Assembly (NCBI RefSeq): GCF_030247195.1
Contig: NC_080672.1
Span: 7,068,001 to 7,132,000, forward strand
DNA from: Topomyia yanbarensis
Lineage: Eukaryota; Arthropoda; Insecta; Diptera; Culicidae
Length of the DNA: 64,000 nt
Direction: 5' to 3'
Shown: positions 1 through 11,203 of the stretch, piece by piece
Numbering within the stretch: position 1 is the first letter of the stretch
Layout of the letters: every line of letters begins with the position of its first letter
The notes under the pieces: generated by a model
Databases searched by the model: none
What the model was told of the DNA's origin: nothing
The model's input: the letters and a program-made list of their open reading frames with translations, nothing else
Translations under genes and position numbers: made by a program

Positions 1-2796
1 CCGCAGACGCCTAGCATAGCGCCTCTTTCGACGTCGAAGCGGGGACATACGAATAGTACGTGCTCCGCAGTTTCGACGACACCTGGGCAGTCTGGGCAGA
101 CTGGGGCCTCAGCGTGCCCAAACCTGTGGAGGTACTGTCGGAAACAGCCATGGTCTGACAGGAATTGTGTCAGATGGAAGTGAACTTCCCCATGGGGTCT
201 TCCCACCCAGCTAGATATGTTAGGTATCAGCCGGTAGGTCCACCTACCTCTCGACGAGTTGTCCCATTCGCGCTGCCATCTGGCGACCGAGGTCACCCTG
301 GCACGCTCACGGACTCCCCTATTGTCACGCAATTCGAAACAATCTACGTCTTCCCGGATGACCAGCCCGACTGGCATCATGCCCGCTATCACGCAGGATG
401 CATCGTGTGATACCGTGCGGTAGACAGATATCACTCTGAGACACATCAAGCGATAGGTGCTCTCCAATTTGCGACGGTAGCTGGTTACTCCCAGTGCCCT
501 CGCCCAGGACGGTCCACCGTACCTAAGGATAGATACGGCGACACCGGCCAGTAGCCATCATCCTCGATAATGCCGCGACAGCCACCGAAGCCTTCTTGCA
601 CGCATAGTCGACAGGGCTGCCGAAGGTCAGCTTGTCGTCTATGATGGCCCCAAGAATCTTCAGACTCCGCTTAGAAGTTATCTCGACTTCTCCCGCTTGG
701 ATAACTGCTTGTTGTACCGACTTGCGGTTATTGACAACAACCACCTCCGTCTTGTGATGGGCGAGCTCTAGGCCTCTCGCGCTTATCCATTCCGCCACTA
801 TGCTTATCGCGTGTGCCGCCGTTAGTTCTACCTCGGAGATTGACTCCCCGTAGACCGCCAGGGTGACATCATCGGCGAAACCGACGATTTTCACACCCGG
901 AGGGAACTTTAGTCTCAGAACCCCGTCATACATAAGGTTCCATAGTACCGGGCCCAGGATTGAACCTTGCGGAACTCCTGCGGTAATAAGAACACTTTGC
1001 TGACCGGCATCGGTCTCGTATAATAGTACACGGTTCTGGAAGTAGCTTTCCAAGATCCGGTACAGGCCCACCGGCAGGCCAAGCCGGTGTAACGAGAGCG
1101 CGATGGCATCCCAGCTTGCGCTGTTGAATGCGTCCTTCACGTCAAGTGTCACTAACGCGCAATATCGAATGCCCCGCCTCTTCCGTTGGATCGCTATCTC
1201 GGCAGTCCTTACCACTGAGTTGATAGCGTCCACCGTGGACTTCCCCTTTCGAAAGCCGAACTGATTACTTGACAGGCCCTCCGTACCTTCTGCGTATGGA
1301 GTTAGCCTGTTCAGGATAATCCGCTCAAGCAATTTGCCCGTCGTGTCAATCAGGCAGATTGGTCTGTACGCCGATGGGTCACCAGGCGGCTTCCCGGCCT
1401 TCGGCAACAGTACCAGCTTCTGCCTTTTCCATCTATCCGGAAAACGGCACTCGTCAAGGCATCTCTGCATAGCCAACCTGAACATGTTCGGGTTCGCCAT
1501 GATTGCTGTCTTGAGAGCGCTGTTTGGAACTCCATCAGGCCCAGGAGCTTTATTCACCGCTAGAGAATTAGCTACTGCAAGTAGCTCTTCGTTCGTCACC
1601 GGGGCCACCATGTCGTCCGTACCCACCGTGCCTTGCGGCGCTGGGGGCCAGGGACTTATGGGTCGGGACGGGAAGAGTACTTCGATAATTCTCGCCAACC
1701 GTTCTGGCGACCGTTCAGGAGGTGAGGAGCCCCCTTTGGTCTTTGCCATCACGATCCTGTAGGCATCGCCCCACGGATTCACGTTGGCCTCCTCGCACAA
1801 TTTGTCAAAACACGCTCTCTTGCTGCGCTTGATGGCCTTGTTAAGGGCCGATTTCGCAGCACGAAACACTTCACGTCGTTCCACTCTAACCTCCTCAGTG
1901 CGGGCTCGCTGCATCCTACGTCTAGCTTGTAGGCAAGCTGACCGTAGGGCTGCGATCTCTGCACTCCACCAATATACCGAGCGTCTGCCATTTCTTGGCA
2001 GGGTCTTCCTCGGCATAGTGGCGTCGCACGCGCGTGATAGAACAGCTACCAGCGCATCCCCGCTTAGACTGTCGGTGTTGGCCTCCAGTCCCAGGGCCGC
2101 GGTGAAAACTTCGCTGTCGAAGTGATTGGTCTTCCACCCGCGTACCTGACAGGGATTACCCACCCTTGAATGCTGCACACCAAAGTTGATCCTGAAGCGT
2201 ATTGCTAGGTGATCACTATGGGTGTAGCCTTCGTCTACCCTCCATTCCATGTCTGGGACCAAACTTGGACTGGCAAACGTTACGTCAATTCACGACTCGA
2301 CCCCATTCCTACGGAATGTGCTAGCGGAACCATCATTGACTAGCACTGCGTCGAGTTTCGCAAGCGCCTCCAGAAGCGCTTGGCCCCTACTATTTGTGCA
2401 GCGGCTGCCCCACTCCACCGCCCAAGCGTTAAAGTCACCCGCTATGACAAACGGCTTACGACCCACCATGTCAGACGAAAGCCTATCGATCATCTGGTTG
2501 AACTGTTCTATTGGCCACATAGGTGGGGCATAGCAGCTACAATAGAACACACCATTGATCTTGGCAATCGCGACACCCTCCGCAGAGGACTGTACTACCT
2601 CCTGGACCGGGAACCGACCCGTTGCACAGATTGCCGCCATTTCAGACCCGTCCGCCACCCAGTTGCCGTTGTCGGCAGGGACGTTGTACGGGTCAGATAG
2701 AATGGCGACATCTGTCCTCGACTCCAATACCGACTGCCACAGCAACTGCTGAACAGGTGCGCAGTGGTTAAGATTCAGCTGTGTGACGATTGCCAT
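1..2796 (-). pseudogene. R1-clade ORF2 (endonuclease + reverse transcriptase), broken
   Basis: The likely start is the ATG at 2,796. The endonuclease (first ~225 codons) shows V-T-Q-L-N-L-N-H-C at its start and G-D-F-N-A-W-A. An in-frame TGA at 2,290-2,292 cuts it at codon 169; reading resumes in the same frame. The reverse transcriptase follows with L-D-V-K-D-A-F (motif A), G-V-P-Q-G-S-I-L-G-P and F-A-D-D at 868-879, all intact. Near 550 the frame changes: the next stop is 523-525, while the shifted frame continues as L-L-A-G-V-A-V-S-I-L-R-Y-G-G to base 1. Family comparison from memory suggests about 11 codons are missing there, so the shift is probably a small deletion. The C-terminus has C-P-D-C...E-H-V-L-F-V-C-P-R-F (about 20-110), the R1-clade zinc finger. 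The protein would nick target DNA and copy the element RNA. Confidence 0.88.
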
Positions 2797-4283
2797 TGCT
2801 TCCTCTTTCCCGCCTCCCCGAAGGGACAAGCAGGTCCGCCCATAACATGGTTGCGGCCCTGCTTCTTGCTAGCGCAGAGGAGACACTTGGGTGCCTTCTC
2901 GCATTTCAGCGCCTTGTGTCCCTCCTCGCCGCAGCGACGACACAACTTGCTCCTGCCTGGGCCCTTACAGTCGTATGACTTGTGGCCTGGCTCCAGACAT
3001 TTAAAACACCGGTCCACTGAAGGCGGCTGGGGTATGCTAACTGGGCATACTGACCATCCGATCTTCAACTTCCCTTTGTCAGTTACTTTCTTGGCTTCCG
3101 CGGCCGGTAACTTGAAGTAAGCTACCTGCGTGCCAAGCAACCGCTCCCTGATACGTACAGAGTTCTGATCGATCTCGACGCCGCACTGCTGCTTAACGGC
3201 CGAGACGACGTCCTCTGCGTTTGTGATCTCGTCCAGTTGCTTACACTGGAGAGTCACTTCCGCTCCCAACGACCTCACTTGAGCGCCGTTTCCCAAGACC
3301 TCTTGGGCCAACCTCCTATACGTTGCTCCATTGGATTGTGCACCACGCTTCAGCACCAAGATCATTTCGCCATCTTTGGTGCGTCTGACGCTTCGCACAT
3401 CCTGTCCTAAATTCGAGAGGCTTTCGGCCGCCCGCATCGATTTTAGGACATCCGCATAGCTGCCCCCGTTGGTTTTCACCAGCAGGGCCTCTCCTCTATC
3501 CCTCGCCTTCTTCTTCGCGGGTCGAGGTGCGTTGGACTTCCGCTTCCTGCTGACCACCTGCCATTCGCCATCTTGTACCGATGGCGCCGGCAGGCTGTTG
3601 CCAGGTCGCTCCGCAGTACGCGCCCGATTGGCGGCTTTCGCCTTTCTAGGCAGAGAAGTCGCCTTCTCGGAACGCCGCCCTGCGGGATCCTTCGCACCCG
3701 GATCCGCACCTCCCAAGCGACGTTTGGCCTTGTTGGTTGCACGTCGTTTGGCATTGCTGCGCGTGCCTACATTAGGCCTAGGCCGCTTCGCAGTCTCCCC
3801 CTCCATTAAGCGTTTGGTGGCCGATAAAGCGAAGTCTATCGCCTCCTGCGCCATCGTCGCTCCGCCGTGGAAGGAGAAGGCCTCGGTTTGGATACCGCGA
3901 TCGGCCTTCTCTCTTTCCGGCAACCTCTTCATGTAGGCTACTTGTTCTTGTCTTGCGACTCGAACAGCCTGACGAAGCACCAGCAGGTTCTGTTTAAGTT
4001 CCTTGCTGATGTTATTCTTCCCGCTTGTGAATTCGATAATACTATCCAGCTGCTTGACCACTTCCTGCATCGCAGGTAGTGGTCCGCCAAGCGTGCTGGT
4101 AGTATTGTCTCCTACCACAACCATTTCGCCTTCGGTGCCGTTATTTGCGGCCACCTTCGCTCCGTTGTCAGCCCCTGTCGGGGGAGACCTCACCAGACCC
4201 CCTTTGGCAAAGGGGTTCAGCGCCGTAATCGCTTCCGCCTCCTCATCGCATACTTTTTTATTATTGTTTCTACAAGAACTCAT
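2775..4283 (-). CDS. R1-clade ORF1 (gag-like nucleic-acid-binding protein)
   Basis: An open frame of 502 codons from the ATG at 4,283; a GTG in frame 12 bases upstream is a less likely start. The protein packages element RNA into a ribonucleoprotein and helps bring it to the target. The N-terminal third is acidic and mixed; the middle (roughly residues 160-290) is very rich in Lys, Arg and Ala. The C-terminus has three zinc knuckles: C-F-K-C...H...C near residue 425, C-R-R-C...H...C near 445, and C-L-L-C...H...C near 463. Three CCHC knuckles at the end of ORF1 are the R1/I-group pattern. It ends at 2,775, overlapping the likely ORF2 ATG (2,796) by 22 bases in another frame, which suggests coupled translation. 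No stop or frameshift is seen, so this ORF looks intact. Confidence 0.88.
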   Translation of the reverse strand: MSSCRNNNKKVCDEEAEAITALNPFAKGGLVRSPPTGADNGAKVAANNGTEGEMVVVGDNTTSTLGGPLPAMQEVVKQLDSIIEFTSGKNNISKELKQNLLVLRQAVRVARQEQVAYMKRLPEREKADRGIQTEAFSFHGGATMAQEAIDFALSATKRLMEGETAKRPRPNVGTRSNAKRRATNKAKRRLGGADPGAKDPAGRRSEKATSLPRKAKAANRARTAERPGNSLPAPSVQDGEWQVVSRKRKSNAPRPAKKKARDRGEALLVKTNGGSYADVLKSMRAAESLSNLGQDVRSVRRTKDGEMILVLKRGAQSNGATYRRLAQEVLGNGAQVRSLGAEVTLQCKQLDEITNAEDVVSAVKQQCGVEIDQNSVRIRERLLGTQVAYFKLPAAEAKKVTDKGKLKIGWSVCPVSIPQPPSVDRCFKCLEPGHKSYDCKGPGRSKLCRRCGEEGHKALKCEKAPKCLLCASKKQGRNHVMGGPACPFGEAGKRKQWQSSHS

Positions 4284-4734
4284 ATTAAGACCCACGAGTT
4301 GCGCGAGAAAATGGGTCCGCCACGCCAGAGCTCCGCATTAACGTGGTAAGCGACACTTACTGTGGGGGGTGCCCAGGTACCCCACAGGCTCCGTTAACGA
4401 TCGGGCATCTTTTTCACCCCCCCGATCATTCATCCCTCGGCACGGATCGCTTCACGCCTTGGAATTGGGGTTACCCCGTTTGGTGGGCCCATATCACCGG
4501 AACGGGAGGTCCATAGCGCTATTGTATGCCGGCAACTACACGGCCCCCCTTCCCTGTCAGCATACGACCATAGTCCCAACGAGTTGGCTACCCGAACATT
4601 CCTATGGCTACTCGTATCCCAGCCGGCTCCGCGGGGAGGTAGAGATAGGAGTTCCTGGGCAAGAGGTTAAGGACCACTGTGGCTAACCACCGGGTCTGTA
4701 TTGCGCATTGCCCAGGCATTTGCCGGTCTCAGAG

Positions 4735-5445
4735 CTCTGGTCTCTGGCCACAGTAATTTGGGTTGAGGACTCTGGACTCTGGACCCAGGATTATCGACTC
4801 TGTTCTTTGCACTCTGAACTCTGAACTCTGCATTATTAACTCTGGATTTTGAGCTCTCACCTCGAGATTCTGTGCTATGGACTCTTGGCTGTAGACTGTG
4901 GTCTCTGAGCTATGGGTTCTGGGTCTTGATTCAGGAATTTGGACTCTGAACTGTGGACTCTGGACTCTAAATTCTGGACTATGCACTCTGCACTCGGGAC
5001 TCTGGATTCTGGGCTTCGGACTCTGGGCTCTCTCCTCGGGACTCTGGGTTCTGGTCGCTGAGCTATGGAATCTAAACTCTGGATTATCGAATCTGAACTC
5101 TGGATTCTGTACTCTGAGTTTTGGAATCTGGATTCTAAACTCTGGTCTCACTATTTTGAGTTAGAGGCTCTGGATTATGTACTGAGGACTCTGGGCTCAG
5201 TATTTTGGGATAAGAACACTAGACTCTGGTTTCTCGTCTCGGGCTCTCGAATCTAGGTTTTGGACTCTGGGCTCTGGCATCTGAACTCTGAACTCTGCAT
5301 TCGGAATCCTGGATTCTGGACTGTGACCTCTGTCTTCGGAACTCTGGGTTCTGATCGCTGCGCTATGGACTCTGGACTCTGCATTCTCGACACTGAAATC
5401 GGGATTCCGGGTTCTGATCTCTGGGCTATGGATCCTGAATAAAAA
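4735..5445. repeat. Degenerate 7-bp tandem repeat (consensus ACTCTGG on +)
   Basis: About 710 bases built from 7-bp units of the form ACTCTGG/ACTCTGA with many substitutions and small phase slips. Long open frames occur on both strands, reading on the minus strand as Q-S-P-E-[FS]-R-V-type peptides; they arise because the units lack stops and 7 is not a multiple of 3. They should not be called genes. The array abuts the 5' end of the R1-clade element. Its unit is one T shorter than the 8-bp unit of the array at 45,620. Confidence 0.9.
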
Positions 5446-6092
5446 TACACTGAGAAAAAATCTGTTTGGACAAGAAAGAGTTTTTTTTTCAAATACCTTT
5501 TTTTCCTTGAAAGTGCCCAACTTGAATTTTTGACGGTAGTGACATGTTCGGTAAGAGTTTGAGCTTCTCCTCCTTCGTTGTATGCAGATAACAAGCATCA
5601 CGTCCAAAATAATTATTTTACCTATATACAGGTTTTTTTGTATTTGAGAACATACTTCTAGGAATTTTGTTTCGAAATTGTTTCTACAAAGAAAGTTTCT
5701 AGTTTTCATCTTAAGTCACCAGTGCTAATTATGCATTAAACTTGTAAGTCCCAAAAGAAGCCTTTTGAATTTACTAATTTTTAGAAATAGTGGAATATTT
5801 GTTTTGACATTGGAGAGATTAAGCCAAAGGTACTGGCAAGGCGATATCTGCTCTGGGCTCTTTGCCTTTCTCTACTTATTAGACCAGCACAAAAATTGCC
5901 ATTTTTTCGGAACACCGCTCAATCGAATGGTTATTGGCTCCAAAAACTCCATTTCAAATACAAACTTTGAAAATGAACCACTTCGGCTATGCAACTAAAT
6001 TTTACCGATCTTATTTCAATGAAATTAATAAAGCAGTCTTTATTTGCAGATATTTTATCGTATGTAATTTTAAATGTTCTTTGATTTAATGG
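5446..6092. other. AT-rich non-coding DNA
   Basis: No coding signal on either strand. It starts with T- and A-runs at 5,450-5,515 directly after the satellite. Nothing else is recognised. Confidence 0.6.
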
Positions 6093-6840
6093 CATTGCAG
6101 GGGAACACGTATCCGCCGGTTGATACCAATCGAGCTGACCTTACTTTAGACTGAGTAAACTAATTTCTTTGGTTGTTCAGTGTTTATTTGACCAACTAGG
6201 AAACTAATCCACGGGGTATATAATCCGCGTGGGGAATGCGCATGATCTTGTCTGAGTGAATGATGACTTTTGAATTATATATGAGGGTTGAGAATAAACA
6301 ATTCACAAGAAGAATTCAAAACTAGTCACCAAATTTTGGCAGTAATATCAGCACGAAGAACACATGAACATGTTTTATTGTGATATTCATTGGTTTACTT
6401 TTAGTCCATTAAATGATCAAAAAAATTATATTAATTGTTCTTATTGTATTGTGTATGTTTTCGAGTAGTCAGATTAAGATCGACAAATGTCTCGCGATAC
6501 TAAAAGTAATCACTTTTCATTATATTGTATTGTTTTTGGAATGTCGTGTATCACCAGAATGAAGGAGCAAGGTATAATAAAATCGTTCACCTGCCGTTTG
6601 ATTCAATTTAACATATGCGAAACTCCCGACTGACGGCTGTCCGGAACTGAAGTGGCTTTTTTGCATTTCAAAATTTATTTAATAAATGATAAATCTGTTA
6701 TAAATTCTTGGCAGCCGGCTGCCCAAAGAAATCCAGATTTGTGTAACTATTTACCCCATCCTACTAACAAAAACTCCTTCCCATGGCCAACGTGGAGATT
6801 CTTGGCTTTTCAAAGTATAGAACTATTGATATGTGTACAT
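6093..6840 (+). repeat. Dispersed repeat, copy 1 (relative of parts of 47,470-49,010)
   Basis: The start (GGGGAACACGTATCCGCCGG at 6,101-6,120) and the block around 6,220-6,290 (GCGCATG-TCTTGT-TGAGTG-AATGATGACTT) match in the same order the segment at 47,475-47,640. The end block (GGCAGCCGGCTGCCCA near 6,708-6,725, then TACCCC and CTACTAACAA) matches 48,868-48,945. Between these blocks the copies differ in length and sequence. No protein is encoded. It looks like an old non-autonomous element or the UTR of one; I cannot assign a family. Confidence 0.5.
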
Positions 6841-9207
6841 TAAGACTGGATAGTTACTCCCAGTCCCCATTCGTTGATTCTCTGTGCAATTTCGTTTGTT
6901 CTGGTTAATCATGCTCATGCTCATGCTCAAGACTGTGTTTCCTCGCACATGCTTAGAATAGGATGTTTTCAAAAATCCTTTTGAAATTGAACGTTAACCT
7001 CCAATTAATGCGCAACTCTCAACAAAGTTATTCGTAATTAAGTAGTTCTGAGGTATTCAGAGTAACTGTGGGAGTTTTTATTATATTTTGAGTTTCCATA
7101 TACATTGTCATAGAAATTTCTATACTCTTGTAAATGAGCTGGAGCTATACGAAGAAGCTCATGTTTCGCATATGATATGTGGAACTAGCTATTATCACAT
7201 TTGGAAGTGTTCAAAAAAAAAAGTTCAAAAAAGTTGCTGATCTAATACTTATAGCCGAAATTTAGACAGTCTTTAGACACGAAAGCCACTTCCCTTTGAA
7301 CAGGATTATGTTCGTTGCCAACGCAGAATGTGATCGCTTCCTTCAATCGTACGAATTGCTTCAAACTTTTCAACTGATTGAACACAGCAAATCCTGAATT
7401 TCAACCGTTGTTTATGTACAGGAAATTGATACTGTCTACCGACTGTACTCCATTGATCGAGGCTGCATCGCATTGCCCGAGTGACGTGCTGGTCGTCCAC
7501 ATGGGATCGAAACAGGTTGCGGAACATTAATCATTCTCCAATTGGCTGGAAGACGGGGGAACCCGGATGGTCATTCGAACATTGTATTGAGTATTTCGTA
7601 CCTACTAACAACTTGTTGAACATATATAGCTCCGTCGAGTGAAGTTGGTTTATTTTTAAACTTCTGGTTCATTAACGGACACGGAGCGGAGCTAACTTCT
7701 GTTTGGTTTTGGCTTATGCGTTCGTGCGACAAGGACGGGTTGGTGCAAGGAAAGTGTCAAGTTGTTTCTTTATCGTGATTAATTATGACATTCTAGCGGC
7801 AAGGATAACACAGTAATCCGATCTTTGCGAATTAATTAATGCGATAGTGGTGCAACATAAGCAGTTGTTAATTGATTGATTGTCATCGTAATAAATGATC
7901 TTGAAAATTAGATGGGGATTTGAACAGACAGCATAAAAGAATTGCATGCAAACTTGGTGTGCACTTATAGTTTTTTTTAAAGGAAACAATCATTGTACTT
8001 GAATAAAGATACGCTCGATTTAAAAAAATATGGGATGCTCTGCGGAAAAATAAAGCAGTAAAGATCCTCTTTAAGGATCGATGCTCAGGAGTGTTCAAAA
8101 TGTGTAAAGTAAGGTGAGATTTTTTCATTAAATTTGCTAAGTGTTCTTACGAGAGGTCACAAGTTAGCATCTGGATACTTAAGGATGCTCAAATTCTCCT
8201 GCAATCTTGTTCAAATTAATTATAGCTGAGAAATAGTCTCTTCTCAAACGCATGTAACCAAATTGTACTGTAATATCCTTTATTTCCTATTCAGTTCTCG
8301 ATCTTGAACTATTATCAGCATTGACCGCTTACAGTGTGATTCAATCGTATGCAAAAACCCACGCCTTAGCAACGGCAACACCAGTCTGCTTTGATGCAAC
8401 TCTAGTCTTTCCAGGCGATTTGCTAACCCGTCTCGCGGAAGTTGATTTGCCGGCGAAGAATGAGAGAAGAAAAACCGCAAATTTCGTATAAATTTTTTAA
8501 CCTATCAAACAACTAACGATCGATGTGCCCGGCACGCGGTTGCAGCACTGTGTCAGCTAATATATCGGGCATAAATCGGCATCCATGAATATGCATGGGA
8601 ATTCAACACACACACTCCTGCACTGTCATAATCGAACACACTTGTTGATCGAACCGAGCCACCCATGCGAAATCTCTAGACTCTATTGGTCTGGTGCCGT
8701 CTAGCATTCCGATTACCACCGTATCGATTAGTTAAAATATCAACAAGTTTTTCCTTCTCTTCATCCAATGTCCAACGGGGAAGGCACTCGGAATCAAGCT
8801 GGCTGAAAGTTTTCCTTTAGGTATGTGTTGCTGGAAACGGCACACCTGGATAATTTATGCAAAATCACGATCGGCACCGAATCAAGTTAAAGTTTTTTTT
8901 TTCGACTCAAGACTGGTAGAATGGCATATTTATAGTATAGTAGGCTGCGCGTTCGTAGCCCGGAGTTAAAACTGTGGCAGACTGGGAGCGTACCGAGCGT
9001 TCGCGTACGTCAAGGAGGAGAAATCGATCCGATTCATGTCGATCTGTTAGGTGTTTAGCAGCAGGGTGGCGCGGCGACCAAGACTTGAAAAAAACTCAGT
9101 TACAATGTATTTAACAGGTATTTGAAGTCTGCACAGCATAAATATTCTGACCGGTGTGTCTGTAAGTGTGTGCGTTTATGTGACTGCCGAACGATCAATC
9201 GCTCCGG
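6841..9207. other. AT-rich non-coding DNA
   Basis: No coding signal. The stretch 7,060-7,250 loosely resembles 26,640-26,850 (both end in a run reading GTTC-AAAAAAGT-CAAAAAAGTTG followed by GTCTA/ATCTAATA), which suggests an old dispersed repeat pair. A TATA-like TATTTATAG lies near 8,927. Otherwise nothing recognised. Confidence 0.5.
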
Positions 9208-9291
9208 TTGATCGTGGTGGCAGCAGCAGTTCCTGGGGCGGGTGCACAAATTGAGCTGCATTTTACAGTAGTTTGTCACCGTGGCAGATTG

Positions 9292-9403
9292 ATGGATCTA
9301 AGTAGACTGGCGACTGCAACCGCGTATGTAGCGATGAGGGCGTTTTTGCTCACCGCCATGGCAGGCCAGCAGGCGGCGACACGCTCGGAATTTGTCCGTC
9401 AAG
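9292..9403 (+). CDS. Possible first coding exon of an unknown host gene
   Basis: From ATG 9,292 a reading frame gives M-D-L-S-R-L-A-T-A-T-A-Y-V followed by a hydrophobic stretch (about residues 9-28) and then polar residues, ending at CAAG|GTAAGCG with the GT at 9,404. A signal-peptide-like start followed by a strong donor is what a first exon of a secreted or membrane protein would look like. The local DNA is less AT-rich than its surroundings, and an arthropod initiator-like TCAGTT lies at 9,096-9,101. Against it: only 37 codons, a possible upstream frame extension to 9,208 without ATG, and no acceptor or second exon that I can identify. Treat as a candidate only. Confidence 0.2.
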
Positions 9404-10211
9404 GTAAGCGCGGGTTGTTTTGCGGGTATTTAGTGATTTGTGTGCTCTGAATTGCTAAAGAAGTAGTCACTTCCCAGGGAGTGCTATCGATTGGGATTTG
9501 GGTGGGTGCAGGGCACCGGTAATTTGTAGGCTTAATCTTAAAATGTTTGATATCCTTTTGGATGGAGGTCAAATACAAAACTAGTAAAGGAGTAAAACAG
9601 CGGCAGCTAAGGATCTGCGCCGTCTGGGGCAGCAAAGGATCTGCGCAAACTCAAGCTCCTATACGGGAAAGGAGCTGATCAGTAAATGCTCCCTGAGAAC
9701 AAAGTTTACCGGAGCTGAATAACGGACGTTGAGAGATTCAGTAAGAAGCAATAAACCAAGACTATCTAAATACTTATGCAACGCAAATATGAAATTTCTG
9801 TTATAGCAAAAAAGCAAGGAGTCGTGCGTCATTTGCAAAAATACCGATCACTAGTTACGATTTTATGACGACTGTGTTATGTTGTGTTTGCGAGATCGAG
9901 CTAAGGTAGAGGAGAAACTCAAACTCTATGCGTCCTGTTTTAACGAACTTGCGGTGCACACCCAGCATCAAATGTAATGTCAACAACTGCAAAGGTAGTC
10001 ATCGCGAGTTGATATTAATACTTACGAATACCAAGCTTTCGTTTTATTTCGAATATTTCCAGTAATCCTTTACTGTACTGTCCATGATCGCATATTTGTC
10101 CCAGTTTCTATGGGATTTCCTATCATTATGGGACTGATTTGTGATCATAGGCAGTATAGAGAATGCTCGGTGGATTCGATCGCCTTTTTGGACGAAGGCG
10201 CATCCGCAACA
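9404..10211. other. Non-coding DNA between possible exon and Copia LTR
   Basis: AT-rich sequence without coding signal or recognised repeat. If 9,292-9,403 is an exon, this would be the beginning of its intron. Confidence 0.4.
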
Positions 10212-10597
10212 TGTTGATAATACCGTAAGAAAACACGAAGTATTTCTGTAGGTTGGTTTGAGATAACTTTATTTGGTTCTTGTTCGTCAAGTTATATAAT
10301 GCTAACATAGTTCGATATCGATTGATATTTCATGCACTGTTTATCACAGTCCCTTATTGACTGTCGTACCCTATCATACCATCTGTCTATAGTAAACAAC
10401 ACATCCATATGCAAAAGCTCAAGTTACCCACTTGAAACTCTTGTCACATGACGTTCTGTCAGATGACATCTCAGAGCTTTTTATAGCACGTTCCGTATGA
10501 CAGTTCTTACTGTCAACTGCCGTTCCGTGAATGGCAAATTGTTTATACACAAAGAATATTTCGTACGTATATCACTGCGAAATATTCTTTTTCAACA
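10212..10597 (-). repeat. Copia 3' LTR
   Basis: Bounded on the minus strand by TGTTGA at 10,597 and TCAACA at 10,212, a 6-bp terminal inverted repeat of the TG...CA type. Just upstream on the minus strand is a purine tract, GTGGGGAAG (10,598-10,606), fitting a polypurine tract. Inside are a TATAAAAAG box (10,478-10,486) and an AATAAA signal (10,268-10,273) in the order expected for U3-R. The pol stop codon (TGA, 10,592-10,594) lies in the first six bases of the LTR. Confidence 0.85.
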
Positions 10598-11203
10598 CTT
10601 CCCCACAATTTGCACATTCAATACACCGAATAACCTTCTGTGTGTATTTTTAGGTAATCCCTTAGTGAAGGCATCTGCAGGTTGATCGACGCTCGGGATG
10701 AACTGTAGTTTTACTCTACCATTTTTGATGAGATCCCGGATGAAAAGGTATTTGATATCCAAGTGTTTCATCCGTTGATGTGATCTTGGCTCCTGTGCTA
10801 TGTTGATACATGGGATACTGTCTTCCATTATGATGAATGGTGTTATGTTTACATCCAATTCATTGAGAAGTTGTGTTAACCACACTCCTTCTTTCGTAGC
10901 AGCGCAAAGTGCTATCAGTTCTGCTTCACTTGTTGATGAGCTTACCGTCGGTTGTCGTTTCGTTGACCACGAAATAAGATTACCGTATAGTAGAAATGCG
11001 TATCCTGAAACTGATTTCCTATCATCAGGATCATTTGCAAAATCTGCATCGGCAAATCCTACTAAAGCAGGATATTCGCTATTTGATGAATAAATTATTT
11101 TTGTGTTGCTCGTTCCCCTCAAATATCGCAATATTCGTTTTAATCCTGACCAGTGCCAATAGGTGGCGCAATTAGCATATTTGCTTAGGGTGTTTACCGC
11201 AGA
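10592..11203 (-). pseudogene. Copia RNase H segment
   Basis: Continues the reverse transcriptase after the frameshift near 11,200: A-V-N-T-L-S-K-Y-A-N-C, then L-R-Y-L-R-G-T-S. The Copia RNase H follows with G-F-A-D-A-D-F-A, R-K-S-V-S-G-Y-A-F, S-S-T-S-E-A-E-L and the tail D-I-K-Y-L-F-I-R-D. It ends at a TGA inside the first bases of the LTR, a normal arrangement in compact Copia elements. This part has no further lesion. Confidence 0.88.

Larger units (their letters stand above)
1..4733 (-). mobile_element. R1-clade non-LTR retrotransposon, nearly full length, cut by left window edge
   Basis: Two overlapping open frames on the minus strand give a gag-like ORF1 with three zinc knuckles and an ORF2 with an apurinic-type endonuclease, a reverse transcriptase and a C-terminal Cys/His finger. 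This order, and the ORF1/ORF2 overlap, are typical of the R1 clade. The 5' part (4,284 to about 4,733) is GC-rich and non-coding and serves as the 5' UTR; it stops where the 7-bp satellite begins, so the exact 5' end is uncertain. The 3' UTR and target site lie beyond base 1, so I cannot say whether the element is in 28S rDNA, a microsatellite or elsewhere. ORF2 carries two lesions, so this copy cannot make a full protein. Confidence 0.9.

Noticed and set aside
1334..1762. 142-codon plus-strand open frame
   Set aside because: Antisense shadow of the R1-clade reverse transcriptase.
3469..3936. 155-codon plus-strand open frame
   Set aside because: Antisense of the Lys/Arg/Ala-rich middle of the R1-clade ORF1.
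4729..5709. Open frames on both strands across the 7-bp array
   Set aside because: Same cause: short stop-poor repeat units.
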